Assembly: GCA_016931075.1 (NCBI GenBank)
Contig: JAFGFF010000237.1
Coordinates: forward strand, 1 to 34,978
Direction: 5' to 3'
DNA: 34,978 nucleotides
Source: Pirellulales bacterium
GTDB taxonomy: Bacteria; Planctomycetota; Planctomycetia; Pirellulales; Thermoguttaceae
In this document: positions 8,139-17,900 of the stretch, piece after piece
Position numbering within the stretch: position 1 is the stretch's first letter
How the letters are laid out: every line of letters begins with the position of its first letter
Notes under the pieces: generated by a model
Seen by the model: the letters and a program-made list of their open reading frames with translations, nothing else
Database searches by the model: none
What the model was told of the DNA's origin: nothing
Made by a program: the position numbers and the translations under genes

Positions 8139-10031
8139 ATGAAGAAACCAAAGCTTCAATTCGACAAGAAGGCCGTGCTGGACTTTCTGGCCGAACACGG
8201 CGAGAAGATCGCCTTCGCGTGTGTTGCATGCTGCTTCTTGTACTTCCTCTACGCGGCGTTCACCCTGAAACGGTACGCCAAGACGCCGAACGACCTGTTG
8301 GTCAAAGCAGAGCAGGCGGATCAGAGTATTCGAAATGGTGAGTCTGAAGTCAAACGGAAGTGGAAAGACGTCGAACGGATCATCGAAGGGCTCATCAAAG
8401 ACCCGGTTACGGTGAAACCGTACACGTTGCAAGTTGCCTGGAATCCAAGGGTTCCCGACCCGGCCAACCGCCGCGATCAGCCGGACGTCTACCCCGTTAC
8501 CGGGCTCCGCGGCGTCGCCGGTCGGAGCAGCTTCCAGAAGGCTAACCCTGGAGCTGGAGGCGCGGTTGGCCCCGGTGCTATGGGTGGCCCGGGCACGGTC
8601 GATACCGGCCGGGTAGGGGCACGCTACGTGCTCGTGACCGGCGCGGTCGACTTTCAGAAGCAGCTCAACGAGTTCGAACGCCGTTTCCAGGACACCGTCA
8701 AGCCGCAGAACGTCCAGTTGTACGACCGGCCCACCTATTTCTTCTATTGGGTGCGGCGTGCTGAAGTCACTTCCGGGGCGGACGATCCGACCAAGCTCAA
8801 GTGGGAACAACCCTATCGGTCCCTGGAGGCCGAGCAGAGACGTTTCATCTCGGTTGGTAACAATATGAGTCAAGGGGGCGATGTAACGACGGCAAACTAC
8901 CTTGACCAACGCATCAGTTTCCCTCTTCCCGAACGGGGAGACGGACGCCCGTGGGGCAAGGAAGCCGCTCACGTTCCGGAAGTCCCCTTCGTGGTGTCCC
9001 GCCCGGATGCCGCAATGCCCGGCGTGCTTCCCACCGAACCTATCGACCCAACCAAGCCGGACCTTCCCAAGGATCCCAATAAACCCGACATGCCGGACAT
9101 GCCTGCGGCTCCGGGCATGCCGGGTGGACCGGGCAACTTCGCGGGGCCCGGATTCCCGGGTGGGGAAGGTCCCATGCCGTTGCCCGCGCCAGGCATGCCG
9201 CACGGAGGAGCGATGGGATTCAATCCAGGCGAAGGCGGCCCCATGATGCCAGGCATGATGGGCATGGCCGCCGAATCGGCGCCTTACAAGCTCTTCCGGT
9301 TCTTCGATTTCAACGTCGAGCCGGGCAAACGCTACCGTTACCAAGTGCGGATCGCGCTGTACAATCCGAACCATAAAGTTCCTCCCCAGTACCTCGTCGA
9401 CAAGCTCCAAAAGCAAATCAAGGAAGGGAATTGGGAGATGTTCATCCTGTCCGACTGGAGCGAGCCGAGCGACGAGATCGTTGTGCCGCGTGACGACCGT
9501 CTCCTGGCCGTTTCCGTTGAGCAGACCAGCCGCAAGGAGTCGGCCAAGGTGATGGCGATCCACTGGAACAAAAAGACCGGTTCGGAGGTCGCCGACGAAT
9601 TCGAGGTCCAGCCCGGCGCGGTCGTCAACTTCTTCAAACAGGACCTCCCGACCGTAAACACAGCGGCGTTGCCGGTCCCCGGGCCCATGCCTGGAGGAGA
9701 ATTTGAAGGGCTCGGCGGATTCGGCGGTCCGGCGCCCGGCAAAGCGCCTGGTGTGGCCGCACCTGCGAGGGAGACCATCGACTACATAACCGACATGCTG
9801 GTCATGGACGTCCGGGGCGGCGGCGGATTGCCGGGGCGAAACAAGGACTTGAAGCGGCCCAGCGAGATCTTCTTGCTGGACTCTTCCGGCAATTTTCAGG
9901 TCCGTAGCAACGTCGAAGACCTCGAAGAATGCCAGCGGCTCCGCGGCGTCCCAATCCCAGGACCGATGATGGGCCCCGGAATGCCTCCAGGGATGCCCGT
10001 ACCCGGCGGACCTGGCGGTCTTCACATGTAG
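8139..10031 (+). CDS. Single-TM protein of the pilus/secretion cluster, Gly/Met/Pro-rich
   Basis: The 630-residue protein starts 62 nt after the previous gene, with a GGAACGAGGGAG purine tract upstream of the ATG. Residues 1-23 are polar/basic, residues 24-43 form one membrane segment, and the rest is presumably periplasmic. It shares the architecture of its upstream neighbour: short N-terminus, single TM, helical stretch, folded segments and low-complexity tracts. Pro/Gly/Met-rich segments lie at about 318-377 and at the C-terminus (about 605-630). Between them is an ordered region with FRFFDFNVEPGKRYRYQVR, which looks like a beta domain. I do not recognise a named family. A role as inner-membrane or periplasmic component of the same machine is inferred from position, topology and shared tracts. 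Confidence 0.6.
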   Translation: MKKPKLQFDKKAVLDFLAEHGEKIAFACVACCFLYFLYAAFTLKRYAKTPNDLLVKAEQADQSIRNGESEVKRKWKDVERIIEGLIKDPVTVKPYTLQVAWNPRVPDPANRRDQPDVYPVTGLRGVAGRSSFQKANPGAGGAVGPGAMGGPGTVDTGRVGARYVLVTGAVDFQKQLNEFERRFQDTVKPQNVQLYDRPTYFFYWVRRAEVTSGADDPTKLKWEQPYRSLEAEQRRFISVGNNMSQGGDVTTANYLDQRISFPLPERGDGRPWGKEAAHVPEVPFVVSRPDAAMPGVLPTEPIDPTKPDLPKDPNKPDMPDMPAAPGMPGGPGNFAGPGFPGGEGPMPLPAPGMPHGGAMGFNPGEGGPMMPGMMGMAAESAPYKLFRFFDFNVEPGKRYRYQVRIALYNPNHKVPPQYLVDKLQKQIKEGNWEMFILSDWSEPSDEIVVPRDDRLLAVSVEQTSRKESAKVMAIHWNKKTGSEVADEFEVQPGAVVNFFKQDLPTVNTAALPVPGPMPGGEFEGLGGFGGPAPGKAPGVAAPARETIDYITDMLVMDVRGGGGLPGRNKDLKRPSEIFLLDSSGNFQVRSNVEDLEECQRLRGVPIPGPMMGPGMPPGMPVPGGPGGLHM

Positions 10032-10108
10032 GTGCCTCGTTGTGCAGCTCGGGCGCCGTACTCGGTGGACCGTTAAGCGGCGAATGAGCATGACTGGTAC
10101 GGCCACCA

Positions 10109-10210
10109 CCTCTGTAGGGAACGCCCTCCGTGGCGTTCCTTTTTCAACCGGAACGGGGATCAATGCGACACAATGACCAGGAACGCCACAGAGGGCGTTC
10201 CCTACAGAGG
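10109..10210. repeat. 32-bp inverted repeat (REP/MITE-like, family C, copy 2)
   Basis: The arms 10109-10140 and 10179-10210 are reverse complements over 32 bp with one mismatch, around a 38-nt loop. The arm sequence matches copy 1 at 3815-3900 (TGTAGGGAACGCCCTCCG and onward), while the loops differ in length and sequence. No coding capacity is evident. Confidence 0.85.
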
Positions 10211-10346
10211 GATGTTGCTAGGCGTCGTGCTCGGAAGCTCCTGCTACGAGCCCGCTCCAGAATTTCTCTCTTCTTGCCCTTTCTCAGGCCCTGGCCGCTT
10301 GTTGAAAGAAATCGGCGAATCGGGCCAAAATTGGCCGGAAGTGCTC

Positions 10347-10375
10347 TTGACCGGTCTTGGCCGTCCGGGTATTTA
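10347..10375 (+). promoter_or_regulatory. Possible promoter upstream of the secretin gene
   Basis: TTGACC (10347-10352), a 17-nt spacer and TATTTA (10370-10375) resemble a sigma-70 promoter. The -10 match is weak. A GGCCAA/TTGGCC inverted repeat lies just upstream (10323-10336) and could be a protein-binding site. Based on sequence likeness only. Confidence 0.28.
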
Positions 10376-10590
10376 TCCCGCTCTCTTCTACCCGATTCCT
10401 GAAAACTAGTCGAAGAGCCGATCGCGGTTGACGCGCATGGGGCGGTTTCCGCTTCCGCGCGTGAAGGCAACGGTTTCGGCGCGGACGGGCCGCGCCGGGC
10501 GCCGCCGGACCGCGCTCGATTTCATGGCGATGCAAGTGCGCGCGACCATCTTCCAAACGCCAAATGCGTTGCGCGAGTCATCCAATGCAG

Positions 10591-10605
10591 AGGAGAATTG
10601 AGTTG
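10591..10605 (+). promoter_or_regulatory. Ribosome-binding site that selects a TTG start for the secretin
   Basis: AGGAG at 10591-10595 lies 7 nt before an in-frame TTG at 10603. Two upstream in-frame ATGs (10564, 10585) have no comparable site, and the second would overlap this one. Starting at TTG gives a compact signal peptide of basic residues, a hydrophobic core and an Ala-x-Ala-type end. Confidence 0.6.
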
Positions 10606-13600
10606 AAACCGACCGCACGAATACTCCGGGGCTGCCTGGCCGTCGCTTGCTGCGTCACGGCCTCCTTCGCCTTTGCCCAGCGAGGAACCTCGCTCGGACC
10701 AAACGCGTTTCCCGTCCGGCCGAGCGATCCAGTCAATAACACGGCGCCGGACCAACAGCAACAGGCCGCCGATCTCCTCGCCCGCGCGCGTCAGGCCATC
10801 GACGAAGGGCATCTCGACGTGGCCGAGCAGTTGGTCACGCGGGCCGAATCGCTCGACGTCCAGTACAACGCCTGGAATCCGCTGGCCGAGACGCCGGCCA
10901 AGGTGCGTCGCGAACTGGAACGTCGCCGCGCGGCGGCCGGCGGGACAGCAACGTCTGGCCTGCGGCTTCCCGCGATGCCATTTGCGAATAACGCTCCCGC
11001 CATTCCCACGCCGGATCCGTTCAACCGGCAACAGCCCGTCGGCGAAGTTTCCTTGGCCAGTTTCGACGGCCCGCCGGCGACCGAGTCGGCGTCTGCCGGG
11101 TTCGCCACGATCCAAGCCGGACCTCGCACCGAGGCCGGCGTGATCTCGGCACCGCCGGTCGATCCGGCCGTCCGGGCACAAAGCGATGGACTGTTGCACC
11201 GGTCGCGTCGTGCGTTGGCCGTGGGCGATGTCCGCACGGCTGGGCAGCTTTTAAGTCAAGCGAAGGCGTTCAACGTCGGCTACGGCCCGAACGAGGACTC
11301 GCCTCAACGGGTCGAGTCGGCCATCCAGGCCTACAGCGAGTTGATGACACAGCAACAGGATCGCCGGCACACCGAGTCGTTCCGCCGCCAGTTCGCCCGG
11401 CTGATGATGCAACAGGCCGAAGCGTTTCTGGCTTGGCAGGATTTCGAAGAGGCCGAGCGGCTGACCTACGTGGCCCGAGATCAACGCGTCAACTACGGCC
11501 CCTTGGACGTCAGCCCCGACGTCCTGCTCCAGCGGATCGCCGTTGCCCGGCGTCAGACCAGGCAACCCCAACCGTACGCCGCTCCGTCGGGAGTCATTCA
11601 GGCAAGCGCCAACCAGGTGCATCCGGCCACGGGCGCGATGTCGCCCCACGAGCAGGCCCTGCCCGCCGTGTACGATCAAGGTCGAGACGCCACACAGAAC
11701 ATCCTGGCCGGCGTCGGCTCGAACGGCGCGCCAGCGGCGCCTCCGGTCACGCAGCCGCTGCGAGTCGCGCAGCGTCCCCGACTGGCCGCGCCTCCGTCCG
11801 GCGGATCGCTCGACCCGACTGAGCAAAGCTCGGCGATGGTCCTTTTCCAGCAGGGCGAAGCGGCCCTGCGAGCGAGAAACGTCAACCAGGCCCTGCAGTT
11901 CTACCGCCAGGCCGCGCAGGCGAGCGAGCAGCTCGACGCGGCGACGCTTCAGATCCTCCAGGACCGGCTGCAATTGCTCACCCCGTCGGCTTCCGGCGGC
12001 GCGACGCCTCCCTCGTCGTCGATCGGCGCCGAGACGGCCACCCAGCAACAGATTCTCGCCCGACAAATTCTAAGTGATGTGGCTCACCAAGAACGCCGGG
12101 CCGCAAAATTGCGCGAATCCGATCCGAAGGCCGCGTTGGCCATTCTCGAACAAACACGAGCGCGTGTCGAGGCCGCCAGCCTCGAACCGACCGCCCGGAC
12201 GGTCATTCTACGGCGCGTCGATCGTGGGCTGGAGGAAATGCGCCAGTTCATCACCGACAACCGGGCACGCATCGACCTGGCCGAGCGGAACGCGCAAACG
12301 CGCGAAGACATCGATCGTCAACGCCAGCACCGGATCGAGGTGCAGGAAAAGATGGCCTTGCTGGCCGACCAGTTCAACCGGTTGATCGACGAGCAGCAGT
12401 ACGAACAGGCCGAGCTGATCGCCAAGAAGGCGGCCGAACTCGAGCCGGACAACCCGTTCGCCCTGCAGCTCATGCACGTCTCGAAGTTCATCCGCCGCTA
12501 TCGCGACAACATTCAGACGGCCGACGCCAAAGAACGTGGATTCTACAGAGCAATCGATAACGTGATCAAAGCGAGTGAACCGTTCAACGACATGCAACCG
12601 TGGCAATTGCCAGACTTGGATACCTGGAACGATATCAAAACCCGTCGGCAGCGATACTCGGCCGAGAACACTCCCCAGTGGACCGAGCGCGAGTTGGAGA
12701 TTCAGCAGAAGCTCCGCACGCCCGTCTCGATGCAGTTCGAGAACGCGCCGTTGAGCACGGTGTTGGACTACCTGGCGAAAACGATCCAGGTGAACCTCCA
12801 TGTCGACCGGAAGGGTCTGGAGGACGAAGGATATCAGGCGGAAACGCCCGTGACGATCAACCTTCGCCAGGAGATCATGGCCAAGAGCGCGTTGCAGTTG
12901 ATACTCGAACCGTTGCATTTGAGCTACGTGATCGATAATGAAGTGCTCAAGATCACCAGCGAGCGGAAACGCAATCGAAAAGTTAAAACGGTCGTTTACA
13001 ATGTGGCCGACCTGGTCGTGCCGATTCCGAACTTCAAGCCGAGTTCTCAAGTGGGCCTAGCCGGCGCCTACAGCGACGCGCTTTGGCAAAACGGCATCAC
13101 GGCCGGCGGAGGCGCCGGCGGATTCGGCTACTCGCCGCTGGAAGTTTTCGCGTCCAACGAAACCGGTGCGAACGCCATGAACCAGGGCAACTACCTTGCC
13201 CAGATGTCCGGCGGCATGCCCGGCGCGATGCCCGGCATGGGCGGCCCGGGGAACGTGCCCCTCGGCGCGGGGCCCGGCGGACTGGGCGGTGGCGTGAACG
13301 CCGACTTTGGATCGCTTATCACGCTGATTCAAACGATCATCCAGCCCGACTCGTGGAAGGGCTCCGGCAGCGGCGAAGGTGAAATCCACCGGTTCGAGCC
13401 GAACCTGTCCTTGGTGATCACACAGACCGAAGAAATTCACGAAGAAATCGTCGACCTCTTTAAGCAGCTTCGGCGGCTTCAAGACCTGCAGATCACCATC
13501 GAAGTCCGCTTCATCACGCTCAACGACAACTTCTTCGAGCGGATCGGGATCGACTTCGACTTCGACATCGACGACAACATCCCCTCGGACCATGTCTTCG

Positions 13601-14553
13601 GCCAGATCATCGGGGATGCGGCCGCTGGAGATGATGACGATGCTGGAGATGACGATGACGACACCGATCAGACTGAGCCGCAACGTGACACGAGAGACTT
13701 TGATCGCGGGCGGAGCGTCACAGTCGGCATGTCCGCGCCGGGTGTCTTTTCGGCCGACTTGGATATTCCGTTCACGCAGAACAGCTTCACCTTGGCCACG
13801 CCGCAGTTCGGCGGGTTCGACGCGGCCGCCGGTGCCTCGCTCGGGTTCGCCATCCTTAGCGACATCGAAGCCTACTTCTTCATCCAGGCCGCTCACGGCG
13901 ACCGGCGGACCAACGTGCTCCAGGCCCCGAAGGTCACGCTCTTCAACGGCCAGGTGGCCAGCGTCCGCGACCAGCGTCAACGGCCGTTCGTGATGAGTGT
14001 CGTGCCGGTCGTCGGCGATTTCGCGGCCGAACAACAACCGATCATCGTCGTCCTGGCCGAAGGCACCTTCCTGACCGTCCAGGGAGTTGTCTCGCCCGAC
14101 AAACGGTTTGTCCGGCTCACCGTCATTCCGTACTTCAGCCAGATCGGGAACGTCGAAACGTTCACCTTCACCGGGTCGACGACCACGACGACCGACACCT
14201 CGACCGAAGGCATCCAGACGACGCCGAACGACGCCAGCCGTGCGAACAATGTCCGAACGACCACCACCGGCGGCACCACCGTCCAGTTGCCGACCATCTC
14301 GGTGGTCAGTGTGAGCACGACCGTGAGCGTGCCCGACGGCGGTACGGTGTTGCTAGGCGGTATAAAACGATTACGGGAAGGCCGAAACGAATTCGGCGTC
14401 CCCATGCTCAATAAGATCCCCTACGTCAGCCGGCTCTTCAAGAACGTCGGCATCGGCCGGGACACCGAAAGCCTGATGATGATGGTCACGCCGCGCATCA
14501 TCATCCAAGAGGAGGAAGAAGAGCGGATTACGGCCGGCACGATTGCCCCGTAA
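10603..14553 (+). CDS. Secretin (PilQ/GspD-type outer-membrane pore) with long N-terminal helical repeats
   Basis: The 1316-residue protein begins with a signal peptide (about residues 1-25, ending near SFAFAQ). Residues 40-300 contain helical repeats of the type ADLLARARQAIDEGHLDVAE, present more than once and TPR-like. A long helical region follows up to about 650. An N-domain starts near residue 709 (FENAPLSTVLDYLAKTIQVN), the fold that lies in the periplasm in secretins. The C-terminal secretin domain is clear: VPDGGTVLLGGIKR near 1242 and LNKIPYVSRLFK near 1267, ending in MVTPRIII, as in GspD/PilQ. Two unusual inserts are a Gly/Met/Pro tract (about 867-900) and an Asp-rich stretch (about 1005-1025). 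Usual secretins have 600-800 residues, so this one is enlarged, mostly at the N-terminus. It is the outer-membrane gate of the machine encoded upstream and is followed by an intrinsic terminator. Confidence 0.88.
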   Translation: MKPTARILRGCLAVACCVTASFAFAQRGTSLGPNAFPVRPSDPVNNTAPDQQQQAADLLARARQAIDEGHLDVAEQLVTRAESLDVQYNAWNPLAETPAKVRRELERRRAAAGGTATSGLRLPAMPFANNAPAIPTPDPFNRQQPVGEVSLASFDGPPATESASAGFATIQAGPRTEAGVISAPPVDPAVRAQSDGLLHRSRRALAVGDVRTAGQLLSQAKAFNVGYGPNEDSPQRVESAIQAYSELMTQQQDRRHTESFRRQFARLMMQQAEAFLAWQDFEEAERLTYVARDQRVNYGPLDVSPDVLLQRIAVARRQTRQPQPYAAPSGVIQASANQVHPATGAMSPHEQALPAVYDQGRDATQNILAGVGSNGAPAAPPVTQPLRVAQRPRLAAPPSGGSLDPTEQSSAMVLFQQGEAALRARNVNQALQFYRQAAQASEQLDAATLQILQDRLQLLTPSASGGATPPSSSIGAETATQQQILARQILSDVAHQERRAAKLRESDPKAALAILEQTRARVEAASLEPTARTVILRRVDRGLEEMRQFITDNRARIDLAERNAQTREDIDRQRQHRIEVQEKMALLADQFNRLIDEQQYEQAELIAKKAAELEPDNPFALQLMHVSKFIRRYRDNIQTADAKERGFYRAIDNVIKASEPFNDMQPWQLPDLDTWNDIKTRRQRYSAENTPQWTERELEIQQKLRTPVSMQFENAPLSTVLDYLAKTIQVNLHVDRKGLEDEGYQAETPVTINLRQEIMAKSALQLILEPLHLSYVIDNEVLKITSERKRNRKVKTVVYNVADLVVPIPNFKPSSQVGLAGAYSDALWQNGITAGGGAGGFGYSPLEVFASNETGANAMNQGNYLAQMSGGMPGAMPGMGGPGNVPLGAGPGGLGGGVNADFGSLITLIQTIIQPDSWKGSGSGEGEIHRFEPNLSLVITQTEEIHEEIVDLFKQLRRLQDLQITIEVRFITLNDNFFERIGIDFDFDIDDNIPSDHVFGQIIGDAAAGDDDDAGDDDDDTDQTEPQRDTRDFDRGRSVTVGMSAPGVFSADLDIPFTQNSFTLATPQFGGFDAAAGASLGFAILSDIEAYFFIQAAHGDRRTNVLQAPKVTLFNGQVASVRDQRQRPFVMSVVPVVGDFAAEQQPIIVVLAEGTFLTVQGVVSPDKRFVRLTVIPYFSQIGNVETFTFTGSTTTTTDTSTEGIQTTPNDASRANNVRTTTTGGTTVQLPTISVVSVSTTVSVPDGGTVLLGGIKRLREGRNEFGVPMLNKIPYVSRLFKNVGIGRDTESLMMMVTPRIIIQEEEEERITAGTIAP

Positions 14554-14596
14554 CGCGTCCCTCTTTCTTCGACGAAACCCATTCCCCCCGAACTGG

Positions 14597-14632
14597 CGCC
14601 GGCTCTCCTAAAGAGCCGGCGTCGGTTTTTTT
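14597..14632 (+). terminator. Intrinsic terminator of the secretin gene
   Basis: A 10-bp G/C-rich stem (14597-14606 with 14612-14621) with a 5-nt loop is followed by TCGG and a run of seven T. It lies 43 nt after the secretin stop, on the correct strand. Confidence 0.9.
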
Positions 14633-14663
14633 CATCTGGGGATTGGGGATTGAACGCGCGTGG

Positions 14664-14702
14664 CTCCCCTCTCCCTTTGAGAGAGGGGTTGGGGGTGAGG
14701 GC
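14664..14702. repeat. Palindromic repeat family A, copy 1
   Basis: A 39-nt unit with a CCCCTCTC...GAGAGGGG hairpin and a GGGGGTGAGGG tail. The same unit is found in reverse orientation at 19355-19393 with 37 of 39 positions identical. It has no coding content. Confidence 0.8.
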
Positions 14703-14739
14703 GGTTGGCGCTTGGGAACGGGCTGGTATTCGGTAACTC

Positions 14740-14763
14740 GGCCACGACGAAGCGTGGCCCTCC
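14740..14763. repeat. Palindromic repeat family B, copy 1
   Basis: A 24-nt unit beginning GGCCACGACGAAGCGTGGCC, so it has inverted GGCCACG / CGTGGCC ends. A reverse-oriented copy lies at 18855-18878 with 23 of 24 positions identical. Confidence 0.75.
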
Positions 14764-14954
14764 AAGGGGAAGGTTGAGCTTTCAAAAAATGCACGATCCA
14801 CTCCTTGGCTCATCTGCTTGACTCACGTCGGCCCCCCGGATAGGCTGGTGGTGTGGCCGTGGACCAGCTTGGGAGCAATAGCCGGGCGTGGCCACTCCCT
14901 CCAAATGATCTTTCCAGCCCGTGCCCCCTCCTTCTTGACGCAAAGGAGCCTGCC

Positions 14955-17900
14955 GTGAGTTGTACGCCAATTTTCTTTGGAGCATGTTCGTATCGAGACC
15001 GCCGATCGCCATTTCTGGCGTTGATCCTGTTGCTGGTCGTGGCACTGTTCGTTCCGTCGACGGTGTCGGCTCGGTCCCAAGCGACCCCATCGGATCTGGA
15101 AGAGAACTTCCGCTCGCCGCCCGACGCGGCGCGGCCTTGGGTCTATTGGTTCTGGATGAACGGCAACCTGACTAAGGAGGGCATCACGGCCGACCTCGAA
15201 GCCATGAAGCGGGTCGGCATCGGGGGCACGCTCATCATGAGCGTCAGCACGGGCATCCTGCCGGGCAAGGTCGACTTCATGTCGCCCAAGTGGCGCGAGC
15301 TGTTTACGCACGCGGTCCGCGAGGCCGATCGGTTGGGCCTGAAGATCATCATGAACAACGACGACGGCTGGACCGGCAGCGGCGGTCCGTGGAACCCGGT
15401 CGAGAACTCGATGCAAATGCTCACGTCGCGCGAGACGCGAGTCAAAGGGCCCGCCAAGCTCGACCAGGTCTTGCCCCGGCCGTATGCCAAGATGGACTAC
15501 TACCGCGACATCGCCCTGCTGGCCATGCCCTTGCAGGCAGGCGACGGGCCTGACTTCCGTGCCCTGGGGCCCAAGGTCACCTCGAGCGATCCCCATTGCA
15601 AGACGGCCCCGCTGATTGACAACGACACGGCGACCGACGGCCGGCTGCCAGCTTCCACGCCGGACAAGCCGCAGTGGATCCAACTCGCTTTCGACAAGCC
15701 GTTCACGGCCGAGTCGCTGGTGGTCTGGTGCGCGCTCGGGCCGAAGCGACATGAGGCGGAATTGCAGGTCTCGGACGACGGCAAGAAGTTTCGCAAGGTC
15801 GCGCGGCTGCGTATTTTCCAGCGGACCTACATGCCCGACCCGGCAGTCTTCAACTTCAAGCCGGTCAACGCTCGGTTCTTCCGCATTGCCTTCCTTTCGT
15901 CAAACGACCGATGGGGAGGCCCAAGGATCGCCGAGATCGAGCTGTTCGGGGACCGTCGGGTTGAGAACTGGCCCGCCCAAACGGCCGCCTATCGGGCCGA
16001 TCGGATCGAACCGTTCATCTACGACCAGGCGGACACCAAGCCCCAGCCGATGACCCATAAAGCGCCGCTGTGGGATGGGTCGCGTGAGATCATCGACTTG
16101 ACCAGCAAGCTTGACGCCGACGGACGGCTGAAGTGGGACGTGCCCAAGGGCGAGTGGATCTTGCTGCGGCTGGGCCACACGACCAACGGCAAGCAAAACC
16201 ACCCCTGTTCGCCGCAAGGCGTCGGGCTGGAATGCGACAAGTTGAGCAAGGAGGCGATGGCGACCCATTTTGAGGGGCTGCTGGCCAAGCTGATCGCCGA
16301 CATCGGCCCCCTGGCCGGCAAGACGCTCATTGCCACGCACATCGACAGTTGGGAAGTCGGCAGCCAGAACTGGACGCCCAAGCTCCGCGAGGAGTTCAAG
16401 GCCCGGCGCGGCTACGATCCTTCTCCCTACCTCCCGACGCTGGCCGGCCATCTCGTCGGCAATCGTGAGATCTCGGACCGGTTCCTTTGGGACTATCGCA
16501 AGACACTCTCCGAGATGATGGCCGACAACTATTTCGGCCACCTTCGCACCTTGGCGAAGAAGCACGGCATGGGCCTTTCGGTCGAAGCCTACGGCGCCGG
16601 CAACTTCACCAACCTTCAATGCGCCGCCCGGTCCGACATCCCGATGGCCGAGTTCTGGGTGGACTGGCCCGAGTGGCGCAAGTGGGCCAAGGAACCGGCC
16701 TCGGCCGGGCACACGGCCGGTCACCAGGTCATCGCGGCCGAGTCGTTCACCGCCACCCAGGGCTGCGGCAAGTGGCGAAACCACCCCTACAAGCTCAAGG
16801 CCCTGGGCGACCTGATGTACACCCTGGGCATCAACCGGTTCGTGTTCCACCGCTACGCGATGCAGCCGTGGATGGACCGTCTGCCGGGCATGACATTCGG
16901 CGGATGGGGAACGAACATCGAACGGACGTGTACCTGGTTCGAGCCGGGCAGGGCCTGGTTCCGCTACCTGGCCCGGTGTCAGTATCTGCTTCAAAAAGGC
17001 AACTTCGTCGCCGACCTGTGCTACTTCGTCGGCCAGAGCGCGCCGAACCGGCTTGAACCTCGCGAGAAACTCCGCCCAGCGCTGCCCGCCGGCTACGACT
17101 ACGATGGTTGCCACGACGAAATTATTTTCGAGCGGATGTCGGTCAAGGACGGCCGGATTGTTTTGCCCGACGGGATAAGCTACCGCGTGCTCGTCCTGCC
17201 GCCCAGCCGGTTCATGACGCCCGAGCTACTCCGCAAGATCGGCGAGTTGGTCCGTGCCGGGGCGCAAGTCGTCGGTCCCAAGCCCGACCGATCGCCCAGT
17301 CTGGTCAACTATCCCGAGTGCGACGCCGAGGTCCGCCGCCTGGCCGACGAACTCTGGGGCGACACGTCCACGCCCGGTGAAAAGGCCACCGGCAAGGGCA
17401 AAGTGTACTGGGGCAAGTCGCTCGAGGACGTCCTGGCCGAGTTGGACGTCCCGCCCGACGTCGAGTTCTCCAGCCACCCGTGCCCTTGGATCCACCGGCG
17501 GATTTTTGAAGGTGGCACTGGCGTCTCGCCAGTGTCGAATGCACCCAGCACTGGCAAGATGCCAGTGCCACCCGAGGCAGACGTCTATTTTGTATCGAAC
17601 CAGGCCGACGCGCCGCGCGACGTCGAGGCCGTGTTCCGTGTCGGCGGCAAGCTGCCCGAGCTGTGGCACGCCGATACGGGCGAAACCGAACCGGCCGGAT
17701 TGTGGCGCGCGACGGACGACGGCCGCACGGCGGTCCAATTCCGCCTCGAACCTCGCGGATCGGTGTTTGTCGTCTTCCGCAATCCAGCCGGGCAGGTCGA
17801 CCCGGTGGTGAGCATCACGCTCGACGGCCAACCGTTGGTCGGCGGTCCGGTCTCGACGCCTCGGATCGCGATCCACAAGGCCGTCTACGGCGTACCAGGC

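Larger units (their letters stand above)
10032..10602. other. 571-nt intergenic region between pilus cluster and secretin gene
   Basis: This stretch holds the second copy of the family C inverted repeat (10109-10210), a short inverted repeat GGCCAA-AA-TTGGCC at 10323-10336 and a possible promoter at 10347-10375. No gene of its own is supported: open frames here are short and unpreceded by ribosome-binding sites. The size of the gap and the promoter-like hexamers suggest that the secretin gene may have its own promoter. Confidence 0.6.
14554..14954. other. 401-nt intergenic region before the GH106-like gene
   Basis: It contains the secretin terminator (14597-14632), a palindromic repeat of family A (14664-14702) and one of family B (14740-14763). 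The stretch from about 14770 to 14954 has no recognisable feature except the AAGGAG ribosome-binding site of the next gene. No promoter is recognised with confidence. Confidence 0.6.

Noticed and set aside
7917-10163. A 748-codon open frame on the minus strand
   Set aside because: It lies opposite the 8139-10031 gene and has no ribosome-binding site, domain or sensible composition. Long antisense frames are expected in high-GC DNA.
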